Source: Nitrospira sp. UW-LDO-01 | Lineage (GTDB): Bacteria; Nitrospirota; Nitrospiria; Nitrospirales; Nitrospiraceae | NCBI GenBank assembly: GCA_002254365.1 | Contig: NIUT01000079.1 | Span: forward strand, 1 to 37,067 | Reading direction: 5' to 3' | Length of the DNA: 37,067 nucleotides | In this document: piece after piece, positions 1 to 7,451 of the stretch | How positions within the stretch are numbered: position 1 is the first letter of the stretch | How the letters are laid out: every line of letters begins with the position of its first letter | Translations under genes and position numbers: made by a program | Notes under the pieces: generated by a model | Told to the model about the DNA's origin: nothing | The model's database searches: none | Seen by the model: the letters and a program-made list of their open reading frames with translations, nothing else

Positions 1-182
1 CCCATCCACACCGACTCAAACTCCGGGGTCATCGAATCCAGCCCATGCGAATACCCGAAGGTCCGCTGGTACAGCACCCAAAATACCCCGATCGCCAACA
101 TCGCAAACCAGCCGATTTTCACCGGCTTCGAATCGTACCACTGCGAGACGTCATAGCCCCGCCCGGAACTGTCAGCTGCCAT
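1..182 (-). CDS. amoC: Ammonia monooxygenase subunit C, N-terminal part (partial)
   Basis: This is the first 60 codons of AmoC, a membrane subunit of the copper ammonia monooxygenase that oxidises ammonia to hydroxylamine. The gene runs off the left edge. The translation begins [20 protein letters not shown] and continues into a first membrane helix (about residues 22-37), then [20 protein letters not shown]. The SRGYD, WYDSK, YQR-F-YSHG-DSM-PEF pattern is the known AmoC N-terminus. The start is fixed by GGAGG at 191-195, 8 nt before the ATG. amoA and amoB presumably follow outside the window. PmoC is the only close alternative, but the linked hao genes argue for Amo. Confidence 0.93.
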   Translation of the reverse strand, partial: MAADSSGRGYDVSQWYDSKPVKIGWFAMLAIGVFWVLYQRTFGYSHGLDSMTPEFESVWM

Positions 183-302
183 GTCCGCTACCTCCTTGTT
201 TTAAATGAAAACGTGCAACTACTGATTACCATAGTCCAAACACACAACCCCCAGCACAGGCACTGTATAAAACTTCAGAGTGGAGCCCGCAAAAGGTCCG
301 CA

Positions 303-332
303 AGTATCCGACAAAGCTTTAAGATGAGTCAA
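303..332 (-). promoter_or_regulatory. Candidate amoC promoter, proximal
   Basis: On the minus strand, TTGACT (327-332) and GATACT (303-308) are separated by 18 bp. The -35 matches the sigma70 consensus at 5 of 6 and the -10 at 4 of 6. A start near 296 would give a leader of about 113 nt to amoC. The same TTGACT-N18-GATACT arrangement occurs upstream of the secreted-protein gene at 29.4 kb. Inferred from motif only. Confidence 0.4.
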
Positions 333-337
333 GCAAA

Positions 338-359
338 ATATCATGAAGATATCATGAAG
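338..359 (-). repeat. Two tandem 11-bp repeats next to amoC promoter
   Basis: ATATCATGAAG occurs twice head to tail (338-348 and 349-359), 5 nt upstream of the proximal -35 hexamer of amoC. Direct repeats at this distance could be an activator or repressor binding site; that role is inferred. Confidence 0.6.
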
Positions 360-416
360 AACACTAACCAAGCCCCATCGCTACAGCTCCCATAAGGACC
401 TTAGTCAGGTGGCAGA

Positions 417-446
417 GGTATACTCCTCTAGAATCGATGAAGTCAA
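417..446 (-). promoter_or_regulatory. Candidate amoC promoter, distal
   Basis: On the minus strand, TTGACT (441-446) and TATACC (417-422) are separated by 18 bp. A start near 410 would give a leader of about 228 nt. Together with the proximal site it would let amoC be expressed apart from copD. The 340 nt between copD and amoC hold no gene that can be supported. Confidence 0.4.
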
Positions 447-517
447 GATGACTCATTGGTAGGGGTGACGGATATGAACGAAAGAACACCTGACTCGTTC
501 AAGAACTTGCAGAAGGC

Positions 518-540
518 GGCGATCAATGAACATGATCGCC
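518..540 (-). terminator. Hairpin overlapping the copD stop codon
   Basis: An 8-bp perfect inverted repeat (GGCGATCA at 518-525, TGATCGCC at 533-540) with a 7-nt loop spans the copD stop codon. No T-run follows on the minus strand, so it may slow transcription or protect the mRNA end rather than end it outright. Confidence 0.3.
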
Positions 541-2538
541 GGGTGGTGGTAGAATTTCTCGCTCCTGATTGAGCTGTGTAATTTGTTGTGTCAGAAGGGC
601 AACGTCCACCCAACCAGCCCCATCGCCCTGAGGGATCCACCTAGCTCGTAGGTATCCAAAGCGGTCAAAAAGAAACTCAATGTGCTTCGGTCTCGTCCCT
701 TCTCCAAATAAGTCGGGAAGCGAGAGCGTCCTCCGGAATAGCACATAACTGCTGGAGATCTCGCGCGCCCCCTGCGTCACGATCGGGAAAGGCATATCCC
801 GCACGACCACAGCCAATTCATCGGGAGACAAGTCTGCCATGGGGACAGCCAACATGGCCGTATTATTCTTCGCAATTTCGGCCGCAATAGAACGAAGTTG
901 CTCAAGCCGCTCGCGCGATTCCGGCAAAGAAAAGAGGACGAGCAATAAGTCTTGCTTGCCGCGGAAATCTTTCAGTGTCCCGCTTGAACCGTCGTGCGCG
1001 GTGTACGAGAAGTTCGGCGTCGCCAGAAAGGGCTGTTCAGGCAGAACACGAGGCGTGATGATTCTCGATTGATAGCCCCGGTTATTGGCATGGAGAAAGT
1101 TCAGCAGATCCCAACGGTCTTCTTCGGAAAGCTTCTCGCCAAAGGCAGGCATGACGCCATTGAATCGTCCATAGGTGAGCCAATGAAAGAAATCCCCAGC
1201 CGTGTGCATGGCTGTATGAGGTTCCGTAAGAAGATCGACCGGTTGCTTCGGTAACGCTTTCGCCAATACACCATTTCCTTTAGCCTGAGGCCCATGGCAA
1301 GGAATACAGTTCGCCGTGAAGAGGTCAACCCCATTGGCAATCGAGATGGCGTCGAATGGGACCGGAGTTTTCCGATAGGTCTCCGGGTACGATTGCACGG
1401 AAAGGGGATAGAGCGTCGCACCAAGGCCAAGAATTCCCAGCACTGCCGGAATAGCGATTCGCCACGAGGTTCCCCACTGTTTCCTGCGACCGAGAACGAC
1501 CGCGATTCCGGCCGTGATCAGGAACACGATGCCGGTCAGTACGATCGTGCGCACAAGCGGATCGACCCAATTGGCGTCGATTGAAAAACGGAACGGATAG
1601 GGCCAATTATCGATGACATCGTGCTTGGCCGGTACGGCATTGGCCAGCACCGTTGCGACGATGACCAGCAAGATAGCCAGACTGAACTCGATTTTCACCC
1701 ACGTCTGGAGTTTCTGTCCGCCGGCTGCGGCTATATCAGGACTCTGGTTCAATGCCGGCACCCACACTGACCTTGCGCGTGAGGCGATCGAAAGAATGAT
1801 CGCCAGCAACGTCAACTTCGTGATGAGAAGCCAACCATAGGCGGTCGCAACCAGGCCGGCGAAATTGGTGTCGATCATGAGATTCGCCACCACAAGGCCC
1901 GAGACGACGATGGTCACCATCGTATATAGGGCCAATGCTGAAAATCTGTTCAACACCTCACCGGCACGGGATCCTTCGCTCACCGGGCCCGGCGCCGCAG
2001 TAGCGGCAACGAGGATGACAGCCGGAAGCCCGCCAAACCAGACGCTGGCGCCGATAAGATGCAGGGCATAGGTCACCGTGGCGAAGACTGCTTGCTCCTC
2101 GGCTGCGGAATGACTCGCGAGAGAACCCAGAGCCAGGGGTAATGCTGCGACGACTGCCCCCATGATGTATCGCCATTCCGCTGGAGGCGACATCCGAATA
2201 TAGAGAACCATCGCAAGGACGGCGAGCGCACTCGCTGCTCGCAGGATCCAAATAAATCCGACCCGCGTCTTCTGCAAAAAGTCCGTCCAGGCTTGGAGGT
2301 TCCATGCATTGGCAGAAACCCCAGTCGCTTGGGCTGTCGTGGTAGCGAGGAGGCCGAATAAACCGACGAGAAGGGTGATAGCCAGCCACGGGAAGGTCTT
2401 GAGCAGACGAGTCTGCCATGAGGGCCCACGCGTAGACCCTTGCTGCCCGGCGATGGCCAAAAACACACAGCCACCAATCAGCAGCATCGAGGATACTAGC
2501 TGCAGACCGCGAAACAGCGCACCAGCCAACTCGATCAT
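523..2538 (-). CDS. copD: CopD-family copper protein fused to cytochrome c and thioredoxin-like domains
   Basis: This 671-residue inner-membrane protein is probably a copper-uptake partner of CopC. Residues 1-300 form the polytopic CopD region with about eight helices. Two further helices lie at about 327-350 and 360-380. A class I cytochrome c domain follows, with CIPCH at 411-415 and a likely axial Met in GVMPAFGEKLS (Met464). Residues 491-671 resemble an AhpC/SCO-type thioredoxin fold (a PNF and FRGK pattern) but have no CxxC pair, so thiol redox activity is unlikely. Ordinary CopD is about 300 residues, so this is a three-part fusion. Its ATG overlaps the copC stop by 4 nt, which implies translational coupling. 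Position beside amo suggests copper supply or redox loading of Amo; that is inference. Confidence 0.85.
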   Translation of the reverse strand: MIELAGALFRGLQLVSSMLLIGGCVFLAIAGQQGSTRGPSWQTRLLKTFPWLAITLLVGLFGLLATTTAQATGVSANAWNLQAWTDFLQKTRVGFIWILRAASALAVLAMVLYIRMSPPAEWRYIMGAVVAALPLALGSLASHSAAEEQAVFATVTYALHLIGASVWFGGLPAVILVAATAAPGPVSEGSRAGEVLNRFSALALYTMVTIVVSGLVVANLMIDTNFAGLVATAYGWLLITKLTLLAIILSIASRARSVWVPALNQSPDIAAAGGQKLQTWVKIEFSLAILLVIVATVLANAVPAKHDVIDNWPYPFRFSIDANWVDPLVRTIVLTGIVFLITAGIAVVLGRRKQWGTSWRIAIPAVLGILGLGATLYPLSVQSYPETYRKTPVPFDAISIANGVDLFTANCIPCHGPQAKGNGVLAKALPKQPVDLLTEPHTAMHTAGDFFHWLTYGRFNGVMPAFGEKLSEEDRWDLLNFLHANNRGYQSRIITPRVLPEQPFLATPNFSYTAHDGSSGTLKDFRGKQDLLLVLFSLPESRERLEQLRSIAAEIAKNNTAMLAVPMADLSPDELAVVVRDMPFPIVTQGAREISSSYVLFRRTLSLPDLFGEGTRPKHIEFLFDRFGYLRARWIPQGDGAGWVDVALLTQQITQLNQEREILPPPGDHVH

Positions 2539-2942
2539 TTCTTTTGTGCTTCGCCCTTCACCGTGAAGTCGAAAGACGATTCGACGACATGCCCATCTAC
2601 CGAGAGGACGCGAAACTTGATGGAGTATTTACCAGGGACTAATTCGGGCAACGGCAGGATGATTGATTTAGGATCATCAGATGCGAGAGTCGGCTTGATA
2701 TCGGTGATCGAATGCTTTTTGTCGTCCAGAACGACCAACGACGCATAGTCCCCTTCAATCTTTTCGTTGAACCACAAACGCACCTGACTAGGCGACTTCG
2801 TAAGAACCGCCCGTCGAGCCGGCTCTGCCTTCACCAACATTGAATGGGCGAGTGCTGGGGCCGCTGGCATTCCTAAAGCCAACGCCGCCACGAGAGAAAA
2901 AGAGGCCCATAGAGTCTTACGCTTATTCAATGATGTGATCAT
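2535..2942 (-). CDS. copC: Periplasmic copper-binding protein CopC
   Basis: A 135-residue secreted CopC. The chosen ATG at 2942 begins a normal signal peptide (MITSLNKRK, a hydrophobic core, then APALA) and follows GGAAGG; the upstream ATG at 2987 would only add 15 residues before it. After cleavage at ALA the mature protein starts with His (HSMLVKAEPA). In CopC proteins that His is a copper ligand together with an Asp and His near the C-terminus, matched here by SVDGHVVES. The FNEKIE and PGKYSIKFRVLSVDGH segments are typical of the family. It probably binds Cu(II) in the periplasm and passes it to the CopD fusion encoded 4 nt into its own stop codon. Confidence 0.92.
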   Translation of the reverse strand: MITSLNKRKTLWASFSLVAALALGMPAAPALAHSMLVKAEPARRAVLTKSPSQVRLWFNEKIEGDYASLVVLDDKKHSITDIKPTLASDDPKSIILPLPELVPGKYSIKFRVLSVDGHVVESSFDFTVKGEAQKK

Positions 2943-3029
2943 CAGCCTTCCGCCTGCCCCCTTGTGGTTCCGAAGAATATTCAGCATCGTGAGTCATTCA
3001 GATCAGCGATTCTGATCATGATGCGGTGC

Positions 3030-3614
3030 CTACGAGACAGTGGCTTGTGACGGCTTCCGACGATCACGAAAGGTATAATACACCGCGATAATAAGCCCTA
3101 CCAAAACCGGTATAAAGACCGTGATATAGTGCATCAGGTGTGAAACCGCTCCTGTTTCCCCCACTGAAAATGAAAACCGAGAAACATGCTCCAGTTTCTC
3201 ACCGACCGAAACAAGACCAACGAATTTTCCGGGCTTGTCAAAATTGTACTTCACGTCAATCGAGCCGGTTGGATATACCTTGGCCGGAAGGTGCGCAATC
3301 GTCGAAGCCTCGAGGTTCTCTTCTGAACCTGTATCGGTGACCACTCTCACCTCAACCGGGACAGAACGGAGTTCATGTTCCACAAAATCCAGAACCAGGA
3401 CCGCATTCCCAATAGCGGGAAGCTCCTGACAAAATTGCCGATCGTAATACATATCCGGCAGATAGGTATGGAAATACATCTTATAAGGACCGACATGGAG
3501 CACACAGGTGTCGGCCGCTAATTCATGTCCATGTTGGGCCATCGCCGGAAACGGCGCTGCGACCAGCAGGAAGAGACAACAGATCCAGGCACGAACCAGA
3601 ACGTAAGAAAACAT
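3030..3614 (-). CDS. amoD: AmoD/PmoD-like periplasmic copper protein, paralogue 2
   Basis: A 194-residue protein with a signal peptide ending near AMA, a periplasmic beta-rich domain, and one C-terminal membrane helix (about 162-182) followed by a basic tail (FRDRRKPS). The start at 3614 is chosen because GAGG stands at normal distance and the signal peptide begins there; the longer frame from 3656 lacks both. Conserved features are HGHELAADTC, YFHTYLP, FCQELP, HLPAKVY and FSVGE, shared with the next upstream gene. AmoD/PmoD proteins sit in amo and pmo operons and bind copper. The YQP motif of its sister is YLP here, and several positions near the copper motif differ, so the two copies may have diverged in function. 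Confidence 0.75.
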   Translation of the reverse strand: MFSYVLVRAWICCLFLLVAAPFPAMAQHGHELAADTCVLHVGPYKMYFHTYLPDMYYDRQFCQELPAIGNAVLVLDFVEHELRSVPVEVRVVTDTGSEENLEASTIAHLPAKVYPTGSIDVKYNFDKPGKFVGLVSVGEKLEHVSRFSFSVGETGAVSHLMHYITVFIPVLVGLIIAVYYTFRDRRKPSQATVS

Positions 3615-3671
3615 CGTAGAACCTCTTCTTTCCTTACAATCGAATGCTTGCGCCATCGATACTGCTCGCTA

Positions 3672-4259
3672 TTAGGACGCCGCGATCTGGGAAGGCTTTC
3701 CGCGATCCCGCATGAAAAACACAATGGCTCCAACAATGAGCACAGCCGCCACGGGAACCATATAAATGTTTAGGTATTTCAAAAATGACTTCGGCTCCCC
3801 AACCGAAAACGGGAATTTTGAAACATGCTCTCCCTTTTCCCCTACCTTCACGATGCCGACAAATTTCCCGGGCTGCTCAAAGGTGTGATTAAAGTCAATA
3901 GAACCATTCGCGTAGACTTTTGCCGGAAGATGAAAAACGGTGTCAGCCTCAAGGTTGTCTTCCGACCCGGTGTCTTTGATAATCCGGACTTCAGCAGGAA
4001 GGGTGCGAAGTTCTTGTTCAATATAATCAAGCACGACGATGGTGTGCCCAATTGCAGGGATGTCTTCACAGAACTGCTTCTGCTGCGTATTCTCCGGCTG
4101 GTATCCACTGAAGTGCATCATGTATGGACCAACCGTGAGTTTACACATGTCTTCAGCCATGGCCAGTCCGCCGTGAGCGTAGACCTGCGTGGAACCAAAG
4201 ACGCTCAGGGCACCTACCACACATGCAATTGCCAGCTTAAAATAGACGAAAGGCCTCAT
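3672..4259 (-). CDS. amoD: AmoD/PmoD-like periplasmic copper protein, paralogue 1
   Basis: A 195-residue membrane-anchored periplasmic protein. The ATG at 4259 is preceded by AGAGGGA and starts a signal peptide ending near VYA; the ATG at 4349 would add 30 unlikely residues. The mature part begins with HGGLAMAEDMC, then MMHFSGYQP, FCEDIP, PAEVRIIKD, HLPAKVYANGSID and FPFSVGE. It ends with one membrane helix and FMRDRGKPS. His, Met and Cys residues in the N-terminal part are the expected copper ligands of AmoD/PmoD. It is about as long as known AmoD, and lies 57 nt upstream of its paralogue, so the pair looks like a tandem duplication. Confidence 0.8.
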   Translation of the reverse strand: MRPFVYFKLAIACVVGALSVFGSTQVYAHGGLAMAEDMCKLTVGPYMMHFSGYQPENTQQKQFCEDIPAIGHTIVVLDYIEQELRTLPAEVRIIKDTGSEDNLEADTVFHLPAKVYANGSIDFNHTFEQPGKFVGIVKVGEKGEHVSKFPFSVGEPKSFLKYLNIYMVPVAAVLIVGAIVFFMRDRGKPSQIAAS

Positions 4260-4321
4260 AAATGATCCCTCTGTGGAAAAGTGAAGTGACTGCATAAGAT
4301 CTCCATTGCTTGTCCAGCTCT

Positions 4322-4909
4322 TCATGAACGCCGACGGGACGCCCACCAATTTCGCATTCGGCTCGACTTCGAAAGTTCATACCCCACCACACCAAGCACC
4401 AGTAACAACGCCAGTGGCCCTAGTGCCGAACGTCCCAGCTTCGAGTAGTCAACCTGTTGCACTCGCAGTAAATACGCCGAAGGGCTCAGGCCCTCTGCCG
4501 TAATAATTAACTTGTAGAGGCCCTTCTCCAACCGTGCTTCTCCCCTCAGAATCCCATCTGGATGAGAGACCGGTTTCCAATACGCCACCGTCTTGGCTTC
4601 GTCTTGCTCATTTTCATTGACGCCGCGAATGATCCTGACTCCTACAGGGACTGTACGGAGCCCAGGATCGACAAGATCCACCACCAGGAAGGTATCACCG
4701 ACATCCGGAATGTCCGTACAATACTCAGCCTTTGGCTCGATCTGCGGTTGGTAGGCGCTCAAGTGCACCAGATTCCCACCGACCTTGCGTACGCAGATAT
4801 CCTCCTCGATGGATACATTGCCGTGCGCAGCAACGAGCCCAGGGCTGGAAACGACTGAGATCGCAAGGATCAAGAGAGGCACACCAACGCGTCTTATTTG
4901 CTTTATCAT
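4322..4909 (-). CDS. amoE: AmoE/AmoD-family periplasmic membrane-anchored protein
   Basis: A 195-residue protein with a signal peptide ending VAA, a mature start HGNVSIEEDIC, then VHLSAYQP, YCTDIP, a VVDLVDPGLRTVPVGVRIIR stretch, and one C-terminal helix (about 161-180) with a basic tail. It shares the HG, D-x-C, H-S-YQP and YC pattern with the two following genes but lacks their HLPAKVY and FSVGE motifs, so it is a more distant family member. In beta-proteobacterial ammonia oxidisers the order amoC-A-B-E-D-copC-copD is known, and first place before two amoD copies and copCD fits amoE. No clear Shine-Dalgarno is seen. The exact subfamily name is inferred from order. Confidence 0.7.
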   Translation of the reverse strand: MIKQIRRVGVPLLILAISVVSSPGLVAAHGNVSIEEDICVRKVGGNLVHLSAYQPQIEPKAEYCTDIPDVGDTFLVVDLVDPGLRTVPVGVRIIRGVNENEQDEAKTVAYWKPVSHPDGILRGEARLEKGLYKLIITAEGLSPSAYLLRVQQVDYSKLGRSALGPLALLLVLGVVGYELSKSSRMRNWWASRRRS

Positions 4910-4956
4910 AACTTAAATAGTTACCGTTTAATATTCTAGGCAATTGGGATCTGAAA

Positions 4957-4986
4957 AATGTACCACCCCGCAAACGACTCTTTCAA
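4957..4986 (-). promoter_or_regulatory. Candidate promoter of the amoE-amoD-amoD-copCD operon
   Basis: On the minus strand, TTGAAA (4981-4986) and TACATT (4957-4962) are 18 bp apart. Predicted start near 4950 gives a leader of about 40 nt. The 425 nt between the amoE-like gene and the bacterioferritin start hold this site and the divergent bfr promoter; nothing else there can be supported. Confidence 0.45.
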
Positions 4987-5261
4987 GTACTCGATGGTGG
5001 CACAATTACATGCTGGCGGAGCTTGGATTCCGCGGCGCCACTGAGTGAGTGGCCTAGAAGCGTACGCTCCATTTGAAAAAAGCTGCATCCGCACACCTCC
5101 GTACTTGTCCTTTCAGACTCTCATTACTTTCCAATTCTTTCTCCGGAAGTACTCCATTCACCCATCAACCAGGCCCTTGCCGCACACACAGCCGCTCGCA
5201 ATACTGAGAACTCATTTCATCGACACTGAGAGACAAACTCGAAATGTATCTATTCCTTGGG

Positions 5262-5291
5262 TTGACGGCAACGCTGAGACGTGCTGATAAT
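5262..5291 (+). promoter_or_regulatory. Promoter of the bacterioferritin pair
   Basis: TTGACG (5262-5267) and GATAAT (5286-5291) are 18 bp apart, each 5 of 6 to the sigma70 consensus. A start near 5298 leaves about 37 nt before the first bfr start codon. Confidence 0.6.
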
Positions 5292-5334
5292 GAGAACGGA
5301 CGGCGTGGCTGACACGAACAGGAGGGCATGCACC

Positions 5335-5811
5335 ATGAAAGCAAAAGACGGGGTCATCACCATTTTAAATAAGATTTTGACCGCAGACCTGACGGCCATT
5401 AATCAGTACTTCGTTCATGCCAAGATGTGTGAGAACTGGGGCTATGAACGGCTCCATCGCAAAGTGCGAGAACGAAGTATTGACGAAATGAAGGATGCCG
5501 ATGAACTTATCGGTCATATCCTTTATTTGGAAGGGGTCCCGAATGTGCAGCGCATGAACACGGTCCAAGTCGGTGAGACCGTCGCAGAGCAACTCAAGTT
5601 AGACTTGAAGGCGGAACAGGAGATGCTGGCTCTGCTGAGTGAGGGAATCGTCCATTGCACAAAAGCAACGGACTTCACGACTCGACACATGCTGGAAGAC
5701 ATGGCGAAGGACGTCGATGCGCATATCGACTGGATCGAAACTCAGCTGGAAACAATCAAACAGGTGGGGCTTGAGAATTACCTCGCTGAACAGATTAAAC
5801 ACGAATCTTGA
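5335..5811 (+). CDS. bfr: Bacterioferritin subunit with degenerate ferroxidase site
   Basis: A 158-residue bacterioferritin, the full family length. The ATG at 5335 is chosen because GGAGG lies 9 nt upstream and because MKAKDGVI aligns with the family start. The subunits build a 24-mer that stores iron and binds heme between pairs of subunits. By E. coli numbering the heme ligand Met52 is present, but only Glu51, Glu94 and His130 of the six ferroxidase ligands remain: position 18 is Asp, 54 is Asp and 127 is Val. This copy probably binds heme but oxidises iron poorly. It is followed after 8 nt by a second bfr with a better site, so a mixed shell is likely. Confidence 0.92.
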   Translation: MKAKDGVITILNKILTADLTAINQYFVHAKMCENWGYERLHRKVRERSIDEMKDADELIGHILYLEGVPNVQRMNTVQVGETVAEQLKLDLKAEQEMLALLSEGIVHCTKATDFTTRHMLEDMAKDVDAHIDWIETQLETIKQVGLENYLAEQIKHES

Positions 5812-5819
5812 GGGAGATC

Positions 5820-6290
5820 ATGAAGGCCAAAGAAGGGGTCCTGGAACAACTCAATCACGTGCTCACTGCCGAGCTGACCGCCATACATCAGTACCTGTTG
5901 CATGCGGGGCTCTGTAAAAACTGGGGATATGAACGACTTCATGAGTATTACAGCCATCTCGCGAACGACGAAATGCAGCACTCGGCAGGACTCGTCCATC
6001 ATATCCTATACTTGGACGGCACCCCGGAAATGGAACGTCTTGAATCTGTGACGCAGGGGAAGGATGTCGTGGCGTTATTTCGGGCTGATCTTGAATTTGA
6101 ACGCGAAGACGTCGAATTGCTTCGCAAGGGCATTGCACACTGTGCCACAGTCGGCGATTTCACCACGAGACATCTGCTGGAGCACATGCTTGAGGATACG
6201 GAAGGACATATTGATTGGTTCGAGACAAGACTCCGAACCATCGACCAAATTGGACTGGAACGCTTTCTTGCCGAGCAGATCAAGCGGTAG
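5820..6290 (+). CDS. bfr: Bacterioferritin subunit with mostly intact ferroxidase site
   Basis: A 156-residue bacterioferritin beginning MKAKEGVLEQ. The ATG at 5820 follows GAGGGAG, which overlaps the stop of the preceding gene; a TTG at 5808 in frame is less likely. Glu18, Glu51, His54, Glu94 and His130 of the ferroxidase centre are present, as is heme ligand Met52. Position 127 is Thr with Glu at 128 (EDTEGH), so one ligand is displaced by one residue. It likely supplies the iron-oxidising activity for a heteromeric shell with its neighbour. Placement between amo and the 16 c-heme sites of the hao cluster fits a role in iron supply; that is inference. Confidence 0.93.
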   Translation: MKAKEGVLEQLNHVLTAELTAIHQYLLHAGLCKNWGYERLHEYYSHLANDEMQHSAGLVHHILYLDGTPEMERLESVTQGKDVVALFRADLEFEREDVELLRKGIAHCATVGDFTTRHLLEHMLEDTEGHIDWFETRLRTIDQIGLERFLAEQIKR

Positions 6291-6461
6291 GCACCTGTTT
6301 GTTTTGAACAGTGGCCACCGCTTCAGTTGCGTTACGGAAGATCCAAGACGAGGGATGGCTGAGGTAGGCGTCCATGCCAATATTGGTTTACCCATAGCCC
6401 ATCACTAGCCGTTTAGTAACGCCGACGGCTCACAAACTTGCCCACCTTTTCCGGCTCCTGT

Positions 6462-6475
6462 ATGATAAAAATCAT
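6462..6475 (+). promoter_or_regulatory. FNR/CRP-like palindrome
   Basis: ATGAT-AAAA-ATCAT is a perfect palindrome that matches the TGAT-N4-ATCA core of FNR-type sites. A TATATA at 6500-6505 could be the -10 of the following gene; with a start near 6512 the palindrome centre lies about 43 bp upstream, the class II activator position. No good -35 is present, as expected for an activated promoter. Confidence 0.4.
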
Positions 6476-6554
6476 TCGAATTGACGCTCAACGAGACAGT
6501 ATATAGGGGCACAACTCACAGCAGTGTCCTCTCCCCAAAGACATCGTAAGACAC

Positions 6555-7388
6555 ATGGATGCCCCATCAGCTCTTCTCGCCTCATCACGCTGGATTCGTT
6601 CTGTTAGCCAAGTCGCCGTCCGCCATTTCCCTGGCTCTACTACGCTCGATAGCCACCGAGTAAGGGATTACGCGATTGCCGCCTTTACCTTCTTCAGCGT
6701 GGCAATAAGCTGTGTCATGGAGATCAGTGCCAGCGTTGAACGCCAACAACTCCTCGGAGTGTGTGCATGGATCTTTCTCGTGACCTTATTGATTGGAGAG
6801 AATCGGGAGACGAGAACACAGGTTGCTATTGCGGTCCTCTTTGCCACCATTGGTGAGCACTTCGCCTCTATTTACATGGGTGGCTACACCTACCGCTTTG
6901 AAAATGTACCCGCCTATGTCCCACCAGGACATGGGATGGTCTATCTGACAGCCGTAGCGCTAGCACGATCAGCCTTGTTTGTACGACACCCTGGGAAAAT
7001 TGCCCTGTTTGTCATCGCCGTCTGGGGCACCTGGTCGCTGTGGGGAGTCAGTGGCTATCCAAATCGTGGGGATTGGGTTGGAGCCTTGTTGTTTGGAATT
7101 TTTTTGGTCTGGCTGCTCATCGGTCGTTCACCGATGGTCTACCTGGCAGCTTTTTTTATCACGACCTGGCTTGAATTAATTGGCACAGCAGTTGGGGCCT
7201 GGGAATGGGCCACCATCGATCCTCTCTTGGGATGGCCGCAGGGAAATCCCCCGAGCGGCGCCGGGGCTTGGTACTGTCTCGTCGATGCTGTCGCTATCGG
7301 AGGAGCCGGACCAACCTTACGAGGCATGAAATGGCTCGCTCATTGGTACAAGTCCGGATGGGGCTTGAAGAGGATCGGCGAATTGTGA
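6555..7388 (+). CDS. Polytopic membrane protein of unknown function
   Basis: A 277-residue protein with about eight hydrophobic segments after a soluble N-terminus of some 35 residues. Polar, well-defined loops include GEHFASIYMGGYTYRFENVP, YVPPGHGMVYL, a GYPNRGDW stretch and NPPSGAGAWYCLVDA, with Glu, His and Tyr inside or next to helices. These look like an active or binding site rather than a passive anchor. I do not recognise the family and assign no function. The start ATG has no strong Shine-Dalgarno. It lies alone between bfr and the MOSC gene and may be controlled by the FNR-like site upstream. Confidence 0.7.
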   Translation: MDAPSALLASSRWIRSVSQVAVRHFPGSTTLDSHRVRDYAIAAFTFFSVAISCVMEISASVERQQLLGVCAWIFLVTLLIGENRETRTQVAIAVLFATIGEHFASIYMGGYTYRFENVPAYVPPGHGMVYLTAVALARSALFVRHPGKIALFVIAVWGTWSLWGVSGYPNRGDWVGALLFGIFLVWLLIGRSPMVYLAAFFITTWLELIGTAVGAWEWATIDPLLGWPQGNPPSGAGAWYCLVDAVAIGGAGPTLRGMKWLAHWYKSGWGLKRIGEL

Positions 7389-7451
7389 ACCAGTCAGAGC
7401 CACCCCCTCAATCATTCTGACATGAAACATACTCCGAATGAGGTGCCTGTT

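Noticed and set aside
338..359. Tandem repeat as a possible CRISPR or satellite
   Set aside because: Only two copies without spacers; treated as a possible operator.
45..395. 116-codon plus-strand frame at the left edge
   Set aside because: Overlaps amoC in antisense and its promoter region; no ribosome site.
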